The notes under the pieces are model-generated. The model had not been told where the DNA came from, did no database searches, and saw only the letters and a program-made list of their open reading frames with translations. Of a stretch of 64,000 nucleotides of DNA, positions 8,513-22,350 are shown piece by piece. Position numbers and translations under genes: made by a program. The stretch's first letter is position 1, and every line of letters starts with the position of its first letter. Origin of the DNA: Nephrocerus scutellatus (lineage: Eukaryota > Arthropoda > Insecta > Diptera > Pipunculidae); the NCBI GenBank assembly GCA_947095585.1, contig OX352766.1:24661811-24725810 (forward strand), in the 5' to 3' direction.

Positions 8513-11500
8513 TTCTAAAGGAATAAACTATCGAATATAATTTGTTAGATTACAATACAGAGGAGAGGAAGCAGTTCTGCATGGGTTTGAACATTTGCTA
8601 TTTTCATGAAATTCTCCAATTTGGAGGTTTCCTAGAGATGTCTTACTCAATTACCCCACACCTGTGTCTTCCTAAAGGAATAATCTATCGAATATAATTT
8701 GTTAGATTACAATACAGAAGAGAGGAAGCAGTTCTGCATCGGTTTGAACATTTGCTATTTTCATGAAATTCTCCAATTTGGAGGTTCGCTGTCAAGCGGA
8801 TTGGCCAGTTCCTAGAGATGTCTCACTAAATTGACCCACACTTTTGTCTTTCTAAAGGAATAAACTATCGAATATAATTTGCTAGATTACAATACAGAGG
8901 AGAGGAAGCAGTTCTGCATGGGTTTGAACATTTGCTATTTTCATGAAATTCTCAAATTTGGAGGTTCGCTGTCAAGCGGATTGGCCAGTTCAGAGAGATG
9001 TCTCACTAAATTGACCCACACCTGTGTCTTTCAAAAGGAATAAACTATCGAATATAATTTGTTAGATTACAATACAGAAGAGAGGAAGCAGTTCTGCATC
9101 GGTTTGAACATTTGCTATTTTCATGAAATTCTCCAATTTTGAGGTTTCCTAGAGATGTCTTACTCAATTACCCCACACCTGTGTCTTCCTAAAGGAATAA
9201 TCTATCGAATATAATTTGTTAGATTACAATACAGAAGAGAGGAAGCAGTTCTGCATCGGTTTGAACATTTGCTATTTTCATGAAATTCTCCAATTTGGAG
9301 GTTCGCTGTCAAGCGGATTGGCCAGTTCCTAGAGATGTCTCACTAAATTGACCCACACCTGTGTCTTTCTAAAGGAATAAACTATCGAATATAATTTGTT
9401 AGATTACAATACAGAGGAGAAGAAGCAGTTCTGCATGGGTTTGAACATTTGCTATTTTCATGAAATTCTCAAATTTGGAGGTGCGCTGTCAAGCGGATTG
9501 GCCAGTTCAGAGAGATGTCTCACTAAATTGACCTACACCATTGTCCTTCTAAAGGAATAAACTATCGAATAATATTTGTTAGATTACAATACAGAGGAGA
9601 GGAAGCAGTTCTGCATCGGTTTGAACATTTGCTATTTTCGTGAAATTCTCAAATTTTGAGGTTCGCTGTCAAGCGGATTGGCCAGTTCAGAGAGATGTCT
9701 CACTAAATTGACCCACACTTTTGTCTTCCTAAAGGAACAATCTATAGAATAGAATTAACTAGATTACAATGCAGAGGGGATGAGGCAGTTGTGCATCAGT
9801 TTGAACATTTGCTATTTTCATGAAATTCTCCAATTTGGAGGTTCGCTGTCAGCGGATTGGCCAGTTCCTAGAGATTTCTCATTAAATTGACCCACATTTT
9901 TGTCTTCCTAAAGGAAGAGTCTATAGAATAAAGTTTGTTAGATTACAACACAGAGGAGAGGAAGCAGTTCTGCAGCGGTTTGAACATTTGCTATTTTCAT
10001 GAAATTCTCCAATTTGGAGGTTCGCTGTCAAGCGGATTGGCCAGTTCCTAGAGATGTCTCACTAAATTGACCCACACTTTTGCCTTCCTAAAGGAACAAT
10101 CTATAGAATAGAATTAATAAGATTACAATGCAGAGGGGAAGAGGCAGTTGTGCATCAGTTTGAACATATACTATTTTCATGAAATTCACCAATTTGGAGG
10201 TTCGCTGTCAAGCGGATTGGTCAGTTCAGAGAGATGTCTCACTAAATTGACCCACACCTGTGTCTTTCTAAAGGAATAAACTATCGAATATAATTTGTTA
10301 GATTACAATACAGAGGAGAGGAAGCAGTTCTGCATGGGTTTGAACATTTGCTATTTTCATGAAATTCTCAAATTTGGAGGTTCGCTGTCAAGCGGATTGG
10401 CCAGTTCAGAGAGATGTCTCACTAAATTGACCCACACCTGTGTCTTTCTAAAGGAATAAACTATCGAATATAATTTGTTAGATTACAATACAGAGGAGAG
10501 GAAGCAGTTCTGCATGGGTTTGAACATTTGCTATTTTCATGAAATTCTCCAATTTGGAGGTTTCCTAGAGATGTCTTACTCAATTACCCCACACCTGTGT
10601 CTTCCTAAAGGAATAATCTATCGAATATAATTTGTTAGATTACAATACAGAAGAGAGGAAGCAGTTCTGCATCGGTTTGAACATTTGCTATTTTCATGAA
10701 ATTCTCCAATTTGGAGGTTCGCTGTCAAGCGGATTGGCCAGTTCCTAGAGATGTCTCACTAAATTGACCCACACTTTTGTCTTTCTAAAGGAATAAACTA
10801 TCGAATATAATTTGCTAGATTACAATACAGAGGAGAGGAAGCAGTTCTGCATGGGTTTGAACATTTGCTATTTTCATGAAATTCTCAAATTTGGAGGTTC
10901 GCTGTCAAGCGGATTGGCCAGTTCAGAGAGATGTCTCACTAAATTGACCCACACCTGTGTCTTTCAAAAGGAATAAACTATCGAATATAATTTGTTAGAT
11001 TACAATACAGAAGAGAGGAAGCAGTTCTGCATCGGTTTGAACATTTGCTATTTTCATGAAATTCTCCAATTTTGAGGTTTCCTAGAGATGTCTTACTCAA
11101 TTACCCCACACCTGTGTCTTCCTAAAGGAATAATCTATCGAATATAATTTGTTAGATTACAATACAGAAGAGAGGAAGCAGTTCTGCATCGGTTTGAACA
11201 TTTGCTATTTTCATGAAATTCTCCAATTTGGAGGTTCGCTGTCAAGCGGATTGGCCAGTTCCTAGAGATGTCTCACTAAATTGACCCACACCTGTGTCTT
11301 TCTAAAGGAATAAACTATCGAATATAATTTGTTAGATTACAATACAGAGGAGAAGAAGCAGTTCTGCATGGGTTTGAACATTTGCTATTTTCATGAAATT
11401 CTCAAATTTGGAGGTGCGCTGTCAAGCGGATTGGCCAGTTCAGAGAGATGTCTCACTAAATTGACCTACACCATTGTCCTTCTAAAGGAATAAACTATCG

Positions 11501-12370
11501 AATAATATTTGTTAGATTACAATACAGAGGAGAGGAAGCAGTTCTGCATCGGTTTGAACATTTGCTATTTTCGTGAAATTCTCAAATTTTGAGGTTCGCT
11601 GTCAAGCGGATTGGCCAGTTCAGAGAGATGTCTCACTAAATTGACCCACACTTTTGTCTTCCTAAAGGAACAATCTATAGAATAGAATTAACTAGATTAC
11701 AATGCAGAGGGGATGAGGCAGTTGTGCATCAGTTTGAACATTTGCTATTTTCATGAAATTCTCCAATTTGGAGGTTCGCTGTCAGCGGATTGGCCAGTTC
11801 CTAGAGATTTCTCACTAAATTGACCCACATTTTTGTCTTCCTAAAGGAAGAGTCTATAGAATAAAGTTTGTTAGATTACAACACAGAGGAGAGGAAGCAG
11901 TTCTGCAGCGGTTTGAACATTTGCTATTTTCATGAAATTCTCCAATTTGGAGGTTCGCTGTCAAGCGGATTGGCCAGTTCCTAGAGATGTCTCACTAAAT
12001 TGACCCACACTTTTGCCTTCCTAAAGGAACAATCTATAGAATAGAATTAATAAGATTACAATGCAGAGGGGAAGAGGCAGTTGTGCATCAGTTTGAACAT
12101 ATACTATTTTCATGAAATTCACCAATTTGGAGGTTCGCTGTCAAGCGGATTGGTCAGTTCAGAGAGATGTCTCACTAAATTGACCCACACCTGTGTCTTT
12201 CTAAAGGAATAAACTATCGAATATAATTTGTTAGATTACAATACAGAGGAGAGGAAGCAGTTCTGCATGGGTTTGAACATTTGCTATTTTCATGAAATTC
12301 TCAAATTTGGAGGTTCGCTGTCAAGCGGATTGGCCAGTTCAGAGAGATGTCTCACTAAATTGACCCACAC
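8461..12370 (+). repeat. 1933-bp higher-order repeat, two units (11-mer)
   Basis: Marks recur at a constant 1933 bp: GGTTTCC at 8626 and 10559, CTCCAATTTTGAGG at 9131 and 11064, TGCCTTCC at 10081 and 12014, and TTTCAAAAGG at 9030 and 10963. The unit is eleven monomers with two 157-bp and one 179-bp members (1980 minus 47). Unit 1 is about 8460-10392 and unit 2 about 10393-12325, diverging after about 12370. Shared private marks include GGTGCGCTGTC, CCATTGTCCTTC, CGAATAATATTTG and TTTTCGTGAAATTC. No gene is seen. Confidence 0.9.
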
Positions 12371-13314
12371 CTGTGTCTTTCAAAAGGAATAAACTATCGA
12401 ATATAATTTGTTAGATTACAATACAGAAGAGAGGAAGCAGTTCTGCATCGGTTTGAACATTTGCTATTTTCATGAAATTCTCCAATTTGGAGGTTCACTG
12501 TCAAGGGGATTGGCCAGTTCCTAGAGATGTCTCACTAAATTGGACCCACACTTTTGTCTTCCTAAAGGAACAATCTATAGAATAGAATTAACTAGATTAC
12601 AATGCAGAGGGGATGAGGCAGTTGTGCATCAGTTTGAACATTTGCTATTTTCATGAAATTCTCCAATTTGGAGGTTCGCTGTCAAGCGGATTGGCCAGTT
12701 CCTAGAGATGTCTCACTAAATTGACCCACACTTTTGTCTTCCTAAAGGAATAATCTATAGAATATAATTAACTAGATTACAATGCAGAGTGGATTAGGCA
12801 GTTGTGCATCGGTTTGAACATTTGCTATTTTCATGAAATTCTCAAATTTGGAGGTTCGCTGTCAAGCGGATTGGCCAGTTCAGAGAGATGTCTCACTAAA
12901 TTGACCCACACCAATGTCTTCCTAAAGGAATATGCTATCGAATATAATTTGCTAGATTACATGACAGAGGAGAGGAAGCAGTTCTGCATGGGTTTGAACA
13001 TTTGCTATTTTCATGAAATTCTCAAATTTGGAGGTTCGCTGTCAAGCGGATTGGCCAGTTCAGAGAGATGTCTCACTAAATTGACCCACACCAATGTCTT
13101 CCTAAAGGAAAAAACTGTCGAATATAAGTTGTTAGATTACAATACAGAGGAGAGGAAGCAGTTCTGCATGGGTTTGAACATTTGCTATTTTCATGAAATT
13201 CTCAAATTTGGAGGTGCGCTGTCAAGCGGATTGGCCAGTTCAGAGAGATGTCTCACTAAATTGACCTACACCATTGTCTTTCTAAAGGAATAAACTATCG
13301 AATAATATTTGTTA
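12371..13314 (+). repeat. Link region of five to six monomers with open frames
   Basis: It contains G and B monomers and then a D monomer with the mark GCAGAGTGGATTAGG (12787, shared only with about 22590). These are followed by a monomer with GAATATGCTATCG and ATTACATGACAGAGG, and H- and A-like monomers. The stretch 11630-12925 is collinear with 21436-22731 (offset 9806). The segment ends at CGAATAATATTTG before joining the E monomer that opens the large duplication. Confidence 0.75.
12802..13293 (+). other. Open frame of 163 codons across three monomers, probably not a gene
   Basis: The frame starts at ATG in TTGTGCATCGG and runs through D, a variant monomer and an H-like monomer until GAATAA. 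It stays open because GAATAA has become GAATATGC in one monomer and GAAAAAAC in the next, and because AGTTCAGAG replaces AGTTCCTAG. The product would be a 60-residue repeat containing NICYFHEILKFGG and LASSERCLTKLTH. I see no signal peptide, known domain, splice signals or promoter. Monomers on both sides contain the usual stops. A chance open frame of a repeat whose period is divisible by three is the simpler explanation. Confidence 0.55.
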
Positions 13315-16300
13315 GATTACAACACAGAGGAGAGGAAGCAGTTCTGCAGCGGTTTGAACATTTTTTATTTTCATGAAATTCTCCAATTTGGAGGTTCGCT
13401 GTCAAGCGGATTGGCCAGTTCCTAGAGATGTCTCACTAAATTGACCCACACTTTTGTCTTCCTAAAGGAACAATCTATAGAATATGATTAATAAGATTAC
13501 AATGCAGAGGGGAAGAGGCAGTTGTGCATGGGTTTGAACATATACTATTTTCATGAAATTCTCAAATTTGGAGGTTCGCTGTCAAGCGGATTGGTCAGTT
13601 CAGAGAGATGTCTCACTAAATTGACCCACACCTGTGTCTTTCTAAAGGAATAAACTATCGAATATAATTTGTTAGATTACAATACAGAGGAGAGGAAGCA
13701 GTTCTGCATGGGTTTGAACATTTGCTATTTTCATGAAATTCTCAAATTTGGAGGTTCGCTGTCAAGCGGATTGGCCAGTTCAGAGAGATGTCTCACTAAA
13801 TTGACCCACACCTGTGTCTTTCTAAAGGAATAAACTATCGAATATAATTTGTTAGATTACAATACAGAAGAGAGGAAGCAGTTCTGCATCGGTTTGAACA
13901 TTTGCTATTTTCATGAAATTCTCCAATTTGGAGGTTCACTGTCAAGGGGATTGGCCAGTTCCTAGAGATGTCTCACTAAATTGGACCCACACTTTTGTCT
14001 TCCTAAAGGAACAATATATAGAATAGAATTAACTAGATTACAATGCAGAGGGGATGAGGCAGTTGTGCATCAGTTTGAACATTTGCTATTTTCATGAAAT
14101 TCTCCAATTTGGAGGTTCGCTGTCAAGCGGATTGGCCAGTTCCTAGAGATGTCTCACTAAATTGACCCACACTTTTGTCTTCCTAAAGGAGGAGTCTATT
14201 GAATAAAGTTTGTAAGATTACAACACAGAGGAGAGGAAGCAGTTCTGCAGCGGTTTGAACATTTGCTATTTTCATGAAATTCTCCAATTTGGAGGTTCGC
14301 CGTCAAGCGGATTGGCCAGTTCCTAGAGATGTCTCACTAAATTGACCCACACTTTTGTCTTCCCAAAGGAACAATCTATAGAATAGAATTAATAAGATTA
14401 CAATGCAGAGGGGAAGAGGCAGTTGTGCATCAGTTTGAACATATACTATTTTCATGAAATTCACCAATTTGGAGGTTCGCTGTCAAGCGGATTGGTCAGT
14501 TCAGAGAGATGTCTCACTAAATTGACCCACACCTGTGTCTTTCTAAAGGAATAAACTATCGAATATAATTTGTTAGATTACAATACAGAGGAGAGGAAGC
14601 AGTTCTGCATGGGTTTGAACATTTGCTATTTTCATGAAATTCTCAAATTTGGAGGTTCGCTGTCAAGCGGATTGGCCAGTTCAGAGAGATGTCTCACTAA
14701 ATTGACCCACACCTGTGTCTTTCTAAAGGAATAAACTATCGAATATAATTTGTTAGATTACAATACAGAAGAGAGGAAGCAGTTCTGCATCGGTTTGAAC
14801 ATTTGCTATTTTCATGAAATTCTCCAATTTGGAGGTTCACTGTCAAGGGGATTGGCCAGTTCCTAGAGATGTCTCACTAAATTGGACCCACACTTTTGTC
14901 TTCCTAAAGAAACAATCTATAGAATAGAATTAACTAGATTACAATGCAGAGGGAATGAGGCAGTTGTGCATCAGTTTGAACATTTGCTATTTTCATGAAA
15001 TTCTCCAATTTGGAGGTTCGCTGTCAAGCGGATTGGCCAGTTCCTAGAGATGTCTCACTAAATTGACCCACACCTGTGTCTTTCTAAAGGAATAAACTAT
15101 CGAATATAATTTGTTAGATTACAATACAGAGGAGAGGAAGCAGTTCTGCATGGGTTTGAACATTTGCTATTTTCATGAAATTCTCAAATTTGGAGGTTCG
15201 CTGTCAAGCGGATTGGCCAGTTCAGAGAGATGTGTCACTAAATAGACCCACACCAATGTCTTCCTAAAGGAAAAAACTGTCGAATATAATTTGTAAGATT
15301 ACAATACAGAGGAGAGGAAGCAGTTCTGCATGGGTTTGAACATTTGCTATTTTCATGAAATTCTCAAATTTGGAGGTTCGCTGTCAAGCGGATTGGCCAG
15401 TTCAGAGAGATGTGTCACTAAATTGACCTACACCTGTGTCTTTCTAAAGGAATAAACTATCGAATATAATTTGTTAAGCGGATTGGCCAGTTCAGAGAGA
15501 TGTGTCACTAAATTGACCTACACCTGTGTCTTTCTAAAGGAATAAACTATCGAATATAATATGTTAGATATCAATACAGAGGAGAGGAAGCAGTTCTGCA
15601 TCGGTTTGAACATTTGCTATTTTCATGAAATTCTCCAATTTGGAGGTTTCCTAGAGATGTCTTACTCAATTACCCCACACCTGTGTCTTCCTAAAGGAAT
15701 AATCTATCGAATATAATTTGTTAGATTACAATACAGAAGAGAGGAAGCAGTTCTGCATCGGTTTGAACATTTGCTATTTTCATGAAATTCTCCAATTTGG
15801 AGGTTCGCTGTCAAGCGGATTGGCCAGTTCCTAGAGATGTCTCACTAAATTGACCCACACTTTTGTCTTTCTAAAGGAATAAACTATCGAATATAATTTG
15901 TTAGATTACAATACAGAAGAGAGGAAGCAGTTCTGCATCGGTTTGAACATTTGCTATTTTCATGAAATTCTCCAATTTGGAGGTTTCCTAGAGATGTCTT
16001 ACTCAATTACCCCACACCTGTGTCTTCCTAAAGAAATAATCTATCGAATATAATTTGTTAGATTACAATACAGAAGAGAGGAAGCACTTCTGCATCGGTT
16101 TGAACATTTGCTATTTTCATGAAATTCTCCAATTTGGAGGTTCGCTGTCAAGCGGATTGGCCAGTTCCTAGAGATGTCTCACTAAATTGACCCACACTTT
16201 TGTCTTCCTAAAGGAACAATCTATAGAATAGAATTAACTAGATTACAATGCAGAGGGGATGAGGCAATTGTGCATCAGTTTGAACATTTGCTATTTTCAT

Positions 16301-19300
16301 GAAATTCTCCAATTTGGAGGTTCGCTGTCAAGCGGATTGGCTAGTTCCTAGAGATTTCTCACTAAATTGACCCACATTTTTGTCTTCCTAAAGGACGAGT
16401 CTATCGAATAAAGTTTGTTAGATTACAACACAGAGGAGAGGAAGCAGTTCTGCATCGGTTTGAACATTTGCTATTTTCATGAAATTCTCCAATATGGAGG
16501 TTCGCTGTCAAGCGGATTGGCCAGTTCAGAGAGATGTCTCACTAAATTGACCTACACCTGTATCTTTCTAAAGGAATAAACTATCGAATATAATTTGTTA
16601 GATTACAATACAGAGGAGAGGAAGCAGTTCTGCATGGGTTTGAACATTTGCTATTTTCATGAAATTCTCAAAATTGGAGGTTCGCTGTCAAGCGGATTGT
16701 CCAGTTCAGAGAGATGTCTCACTAAATTGACCCACACCTTTGTCTTTCTAAAGGAATAAACTATCGAATGTAATTTGTTAGATTACAATACAGAGGAGAG
16801 GAAGCAGTTCTGCATGGGTTTGAACATTTGCTATTTTAATGAAATTCTCCAATTCGGAGGTTCGCTGTCAAGCGGATTGGCCAGTTCAGAGAGATGTCTC
16901 ACTAAATTGACCCACACTTTTGTCTTCCTAAAGGAACAATCTATAGAATTGTATTAACTAGATTACAATGCAGAGGGGATGAGGCAGCTGTGCATCAGTT
17001 TGAACATTTGCTATTTTCATGAAATTCTCAAAATTGGAGGTTCGCTGTCAAGCGGATTGGCCAGTTCAAAGAGATGTCTCACTAAATTCACCCACACCTG
17101 TGTCTTTCTAAAAGAATAAACTATCGAATATAATTTGGTAGATTACAATACAGAGGAGAGGAAGCAGTTCTGCATGGGTTTGAACATTTGCTATTTTCAT
17201 GAAATTCTCAAATTTGGAGGTTCGCTGTCAAGCGGATTGGCCAGTTCAAGAGATGTGTCACTAAATTGACCTACACCTGTGTCTTTCTAAAGGAATAAAC
17301 TATCGAATATAATTTGTTAGATAACAATACAGAGGAGAGGAAGCAGTTCTGCATCGGTTTGAACATTTGCTATTTTCATGAAATTCTCCAATTTGGAGGT
17401 TTCCTAGAGATGTCTTACTCAATAACCCCACACCTGTGTCTTCCTAAAGGAATAATCTATCGAATATAATTTGTTAGATTACAATACAGAGGAGAGGAAG
17501 CAGTTCTGCATCGGTTTGAACATTTGCTATTTTCATGAAATTCTCCAATTTGGAGGTTCGCTGTCTAGCGGATTGGCCAGTTCCTAGAGATGCCTCACTA
17601 AATTAACCCACACTTGTATCTTCTTAAAGGAATAATCTATAGAACAGAATTAACTAGATTACAATGCAGAGGGGATTAGGCAGTTGTGCATCGGTTTGAA
17701 CATTTGCTATTTTCATGAAATTCACCAATTTGAAGGTTCGCTCTCAAGCGGATTGGCCAGTTCAGAGAGATGTCTCACTAAATTGACCCACACCTGTGTC
17801 TTTCTAAAGGAATAAACTATCGAATATAATTTGTTAGATTACAATACAGAGGAGAGGAAGCAGTTCTGCATGGGTTTGAACATTTGCTATTTTCATGAAA
17901 TTCTCCAATTTGGAGGTTTCCTAGAGATGTCTTACTCAATTACCCCACACCTGTGTCTTCCTAAAGGAATAATCTATCGAATATAATTTGTTAGATTACA
18001 ATACAGAAGAGAGGAAGCAGTTCTGCATCGGTTTGAACATTTGCTATTTTCATGAAATTCTCCAATTTGGAGGTTCGCTGTCAAGCGGATTGGCCAGTTC
18101 CTAGAGATGTCTCACTAAATTGACCCACACTTTTGTCTTTCTAAAGGAATAAACTATCGAATATAATTTGCTAGATTACAATATAGAGGAGAGGAAGCAG
18201 TTCTGCATGGGTTTGAACATTTGCTATTTTCATGAAATTCTCAAATTTGGAGGTTCGCTGTCAAGCGGATTGGCCAGTTCAGAGAGATGTCTCACTAAAT
18301 TGACCCACACCTGTGTCTTTCAAAAGGAATAAACTATCGAATATAATTTGTTAGATTACAATACAGAAGAGAGGAAGCAGTTCTGCATCGGTTTGAACAT
18401 TTGCTATTTTCATGAAATTCTCCAATTTTGAGGTTTCCTAGAGATGTCTTACTCAATTACCCCACACCTGTGTCTTCCTAAAGGAATAATCTATCGAATA
18501 TAATTTGTTAGATTACAATACAGAAGAGAGGAAGCAGTTCTGCATCGGTTTGAACATTTGCTATTTTCATGAAATTCTCCAATTTGGAGGTTCGCTGTCA
18601 AGCGGATTGGCCAGTTCCTAGAGATGTCTCACTAAATTGACCCACACCTGTGTCTTTCTAAAGGAATAAACTATCGAATATAATTTGTTAGATTACAATA
18701 CAGAGGAGAAGAAGCAGTTCTGCATGGGTTTGAACATTTGCTATTTTCATGAAATTCTCAAATTTGGAGGTGCGCTGTCAAGCGGATTGGCCAGTTCAGA
18801 GAGATGTCTCACTAAATTGACCTACACCATTGTCCTTCTAAAGGAATAAACTATCGAATAATATTTGTTAGATTACAATACAGAGGAGAGGAAGCAGTTC
18901 TGCATCGGTTTGAACATTTGCTATTTTCGTGAAATTCTCAAATTTTGAGGTTCGCTGTCAAGCGGATTGGCCAGTTCAGAGAGATGTCTCACTAAATTGA
19001 CCCACACTTTTGTCTTCCTAAAGGAACAATCTATAGAATAGAATTAACTAGATTACAATGCAGAGGGGATGAGGCAGTTGTGCATCAGTTTGAACATTTG
19101 CTATTTTCATGAAATTCTCCAATTTGGAGGTTCGCTGTCAGCGGATTGGCCAGTTCCTAGAGATTTCTCACTAAATTGACCCACATTTTTGTCTTCCTAA
19201 AGGAAGAGTCTATAGAATAAAGTTTGTTAGATTACAACACAGAGGAGAGGAAGCAGTTCTGCAGCGGTTTGAACATTTGCTATTTTCATGAAATTCTCCA

Positions 19301-20578
19301 ATTTGGAGGTTCGCTGTCAAGCGGATTGGCCAGTTCCTAGAGATGTCTCACTAAATTGACCCACACTTTTGCCTTCCTAAAGGAACAATCTATAGAATAG
19401 AATTAATAAGATTACAATGCAGAGGGGAAGAGGCAGTTGTGCATCAGTTTGAACATATACTATTTTCATGAAATTCACCAATTTGGAGGTTCGCTGTCAA
19501 GCGGATTGGTCAGTTCAGAGAGATGTCTCACTAAATTGACCCACACCTGTGTCTTTCTAAAGGAATAAACTATCGAATATAATTTGTTAGATTACAATAC
19601 AGAGGAGAGGAAGCAGTTCTGCATGGGTTTGAACATTTGCTATTTTCATGAAATTCTCAAATTTGGAGGTTCGCTGTCAAGCGGATTGGCCAGTTCAGAG
19701 AGATGTCTCACTAAATTGACCCACACCTGTGTCTTTCTAAAGGAATAAACTATCGAATGTAATTTGTTAGATTACAATACAGAGGAGAGGAAGCAGTTCT
19801 GCATGGGTTTGAACATTTGCTATTTTCATGAAATTCTCCAATTTGGAGGTTTCCTAGAGATGTCTTACTCAATTACCCCACACCTGTGTCTTCCTAAAGG
19901 AATAATCTATCGAATATAATTTGTTAGATTACAATACAGAAGAGAGGAAGCAGTTCTGCATCGGTTTGAACATTTGCTATTTTCATGAAATTCTCCAATT
20001 TGGAGGTTCGCTGTCAAGCGGATTGGCCAGTTCCTAGAGATGTCTCACTAAATTGACCCACACTTTTGTCTTTCTAAAGGAATAAACTATCGAATATAAT
20101 TTGCTAGATTACAATACAGAGGAGAGGAAGCAGTTCTGCATGGGTTTGAACATTTGCTATTTTCATGAAATTCTCAAATTTGGAGGTTCGCTGTCAAGCG
20201 GATTGGCCAGTTCAGAGAGATGTCTCACTAAATTGACCCACACCTGTGTCTTTCAAAAGGAATAAACTATCGAATATAATTTGTTAGATTACAATACAGA
20301 AGAGAGGAAGCAGTTCTGCATCGGTTTGAACATTTGCTATTTTCATGAAATTCTCCAATTTTGAGGTTTCCTAGAGATGTCTTACTCAATTACCCCACAC
20401 CTGTGTCTTCCTAAAGGAATAATCTATCGAATATAATTTGTTAGATTACAATACAGAAGAGAGGAAGCAGTTCTGCATCGGTTTGAACATTTGCTATTTT
20501 CATGAAATTCTCCAATTTGGAGGTTCGCTGTCAAGCGGATTGGCCAGTTCCTAGAGATGTCTCACTAAATTGACCCAC
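13315..20578 (+). repeat. Near-identical copy of about 3845-11290
   Basis: Constant offsets link the two blocks. The offset is 9469 from 13318 to about 15050 (for example GGTTCGCCGTC at 4829 and 14298, AAAGAAACAATC at 5432 and 14901). It is 9289 from the half monomer to the end (TTTGTTAAGC, GATGCC, TGCCTTCC, CTCCAATTTTGAGG). The 180-bp offset change arises because one A-like monomer replaces the D+H pair near 15.07 kb. The blocks diverge at about 11290 and 20578. Private differences are sparse, for example TGTATCTTTC at 16559, AGAATTGTATT at 16947, GGCAGCTGTGC at 16983 and AATATAGAGG at 18180. No gene is seen. Confidence 0.9.
15442..15531 (+). repeat. 90-bp half monomer, copy 2
   Basis: It has the same TTTGTTAAGCGGATTGG join as the copy at 6153, offset by 9289 bp, and the same downstream GATATC mark. 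It is part of the 13315-20578 duplication. Confidence 0.9.
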
Positions 20579-22350
20579 ACTTTTGCCTTCCTAAAGGAAC
20601 AATCTATAGAATAGAATTAATAAGATTACAATGCAGAGGGGAAGAGGCAGTTGTGCATCAGTTTGAACATATACTATTTTCATGAAATTCACCAATTTGG
20701 AGGTTCGCTGTCAAGCGGATTGGTCAGTTCAGAGAGATGTCTCACTAAATTGACCCACACCTGTGTCTTTCTAAAGGAATAAACTATCGAATATAATTTG
20801 TTAGATTACAATACAGAGGAGAGGAAGCAGTTCTGCATGGGTTTGAACATTTGCTATTTTCATGAAATTCTCAAATTTGGAGGTTCGCTGTCAAGCGGAT
20901 TGGCCAGTTCAGAGAGATGTCTCACTAAATTGACCCACACCTGTGTCTTTCTAAAGGAATAAACTATCGAATATAATTTGTTAGATTACAATACAGAGGA
21001 GAGGAAGCAGTTCTGCATGGGTTTGAACATTTGCTATTTTCATGAAATTCTCCAATTTGGAGGTTTCCTAGAGATGTCTTACTCAATTACCCCACACCTG
21101 TGTCTTCCTAAAGGAATAATCTATCGAATATAATTTGTTAGATTACAATACAGAAGAGAGGAAGCAGTTCTGCATCGGTTTGAACATTTGCTATTTTCAT
21201 GAAATTCTCCAATTTGGAGGTTCGCTGTCAAGCGGATTGGCCAGTTCCTAGAGATGTCTCACTAAATTGACCCACACTTTTGTCTTTCTAAAGGAATAAA
21301 CTATCGAATATAATTTGCTAGATTACAATACAGAGGAGAGGAAGCAGTTCTGCATGGGTTTGAACATTTGCTATTTTCATGAAATTCTCAAATTTGGAGG
21401 TTCGCTGTCAAGCGGATTGGCCAGTTCAGAGAGATGTCTCACTAAATTGACCCACACTTTTGTCTTCCTAAAGGAACAATCTATAGAATAGAATTAACTA
21501 GATTACAATGCAGAGGGGATGAGGCAGTTGTGCATCAGTTTGAACATTTGCTATTTTCATGAAATTCTCCAATTTGGAGGTTCGCTGTCAGCGGATTGGC
21601 CAGTTCCTAGAGATTTCTCACTAAATTGACCCACATTTTTGTCTTCCTAAAGGAAGAGTCTATAGAATAAAGTTTGTTAGATTACAACACAGAGGAGAGG
21701 AAGCAGTTCTGCAGCGGTTTGAACATTTGCTATTTTCATGAAATTCTCCAATTTGGAGGTTCGCTGTCAAGCGGATTGGCCAGTTCCTAGAGATGTCTCA
21801 CTAAATTGACCCACACTTTTGCCTTCCTAAAGGAACAATCTATAGAATAGAATTAATAAGATTACAATGCAGAGGGGAAGAGGCAGTTGTGCATCAGTTT
21901 GAACATATACTATTTTCATGAAATTCACCAATTTGGAGGTTCGCTGTCAAGCGGATTGGTCAGTTCAGAGAGATGTCTCACTAAATTGACCCACACTTGT
22001 GTCTTTCTAAAGGAATAAACTATCGAATATAATTTGTTAGATTACAATACAGAGGAGAGGAAGCAGTTCTGCATGGGTTTGAACATTTGCTATTTTCATG
22101 AAATTCTCAAATTTGGAGGTTCGCTGTCAAGCGGATTGGCCAGTTCAGAGAGATGTCTCACTAAATTGACCCACACCTGTGTCTTTCAAAAGGAATAAAC
22201 TATCGAATATAATTTGTTAGATTACAATACAGAAGAGAGGAAGCAGTTCTGCATCGGTTTGAACATTTGCTATTTTCATGAAATTCTCCAATTTGGAGGT
22301 TCACTGTCAAGGGGATTGGCCAGTTCCTAGAGATGTCTCACTAAATTGGA
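20579..22350 (+). repeat. Shuffled members of the 1933-bp family
   Basis: TGCCTTCC marks fall at 20584 and 21820, 1236 bp apart, after a gap of 1214 bp from 19370, instead of the regular 1933. The segment therefore joins pieces of the 11-mer out of register: F-A-A with C at 21062, then B' at 21581, E and F again. From about 21436 it follows 11630-12925. No gene is seen. Confidence 0.75.

Noticed and set aside
13361..13375. CATTTTTTATTTTC as a functional T-rich element
   Set aside because: It is a two-base change from CATTTGCTATTTTC in a single monomer. With one copy it is better read as a private mutation.
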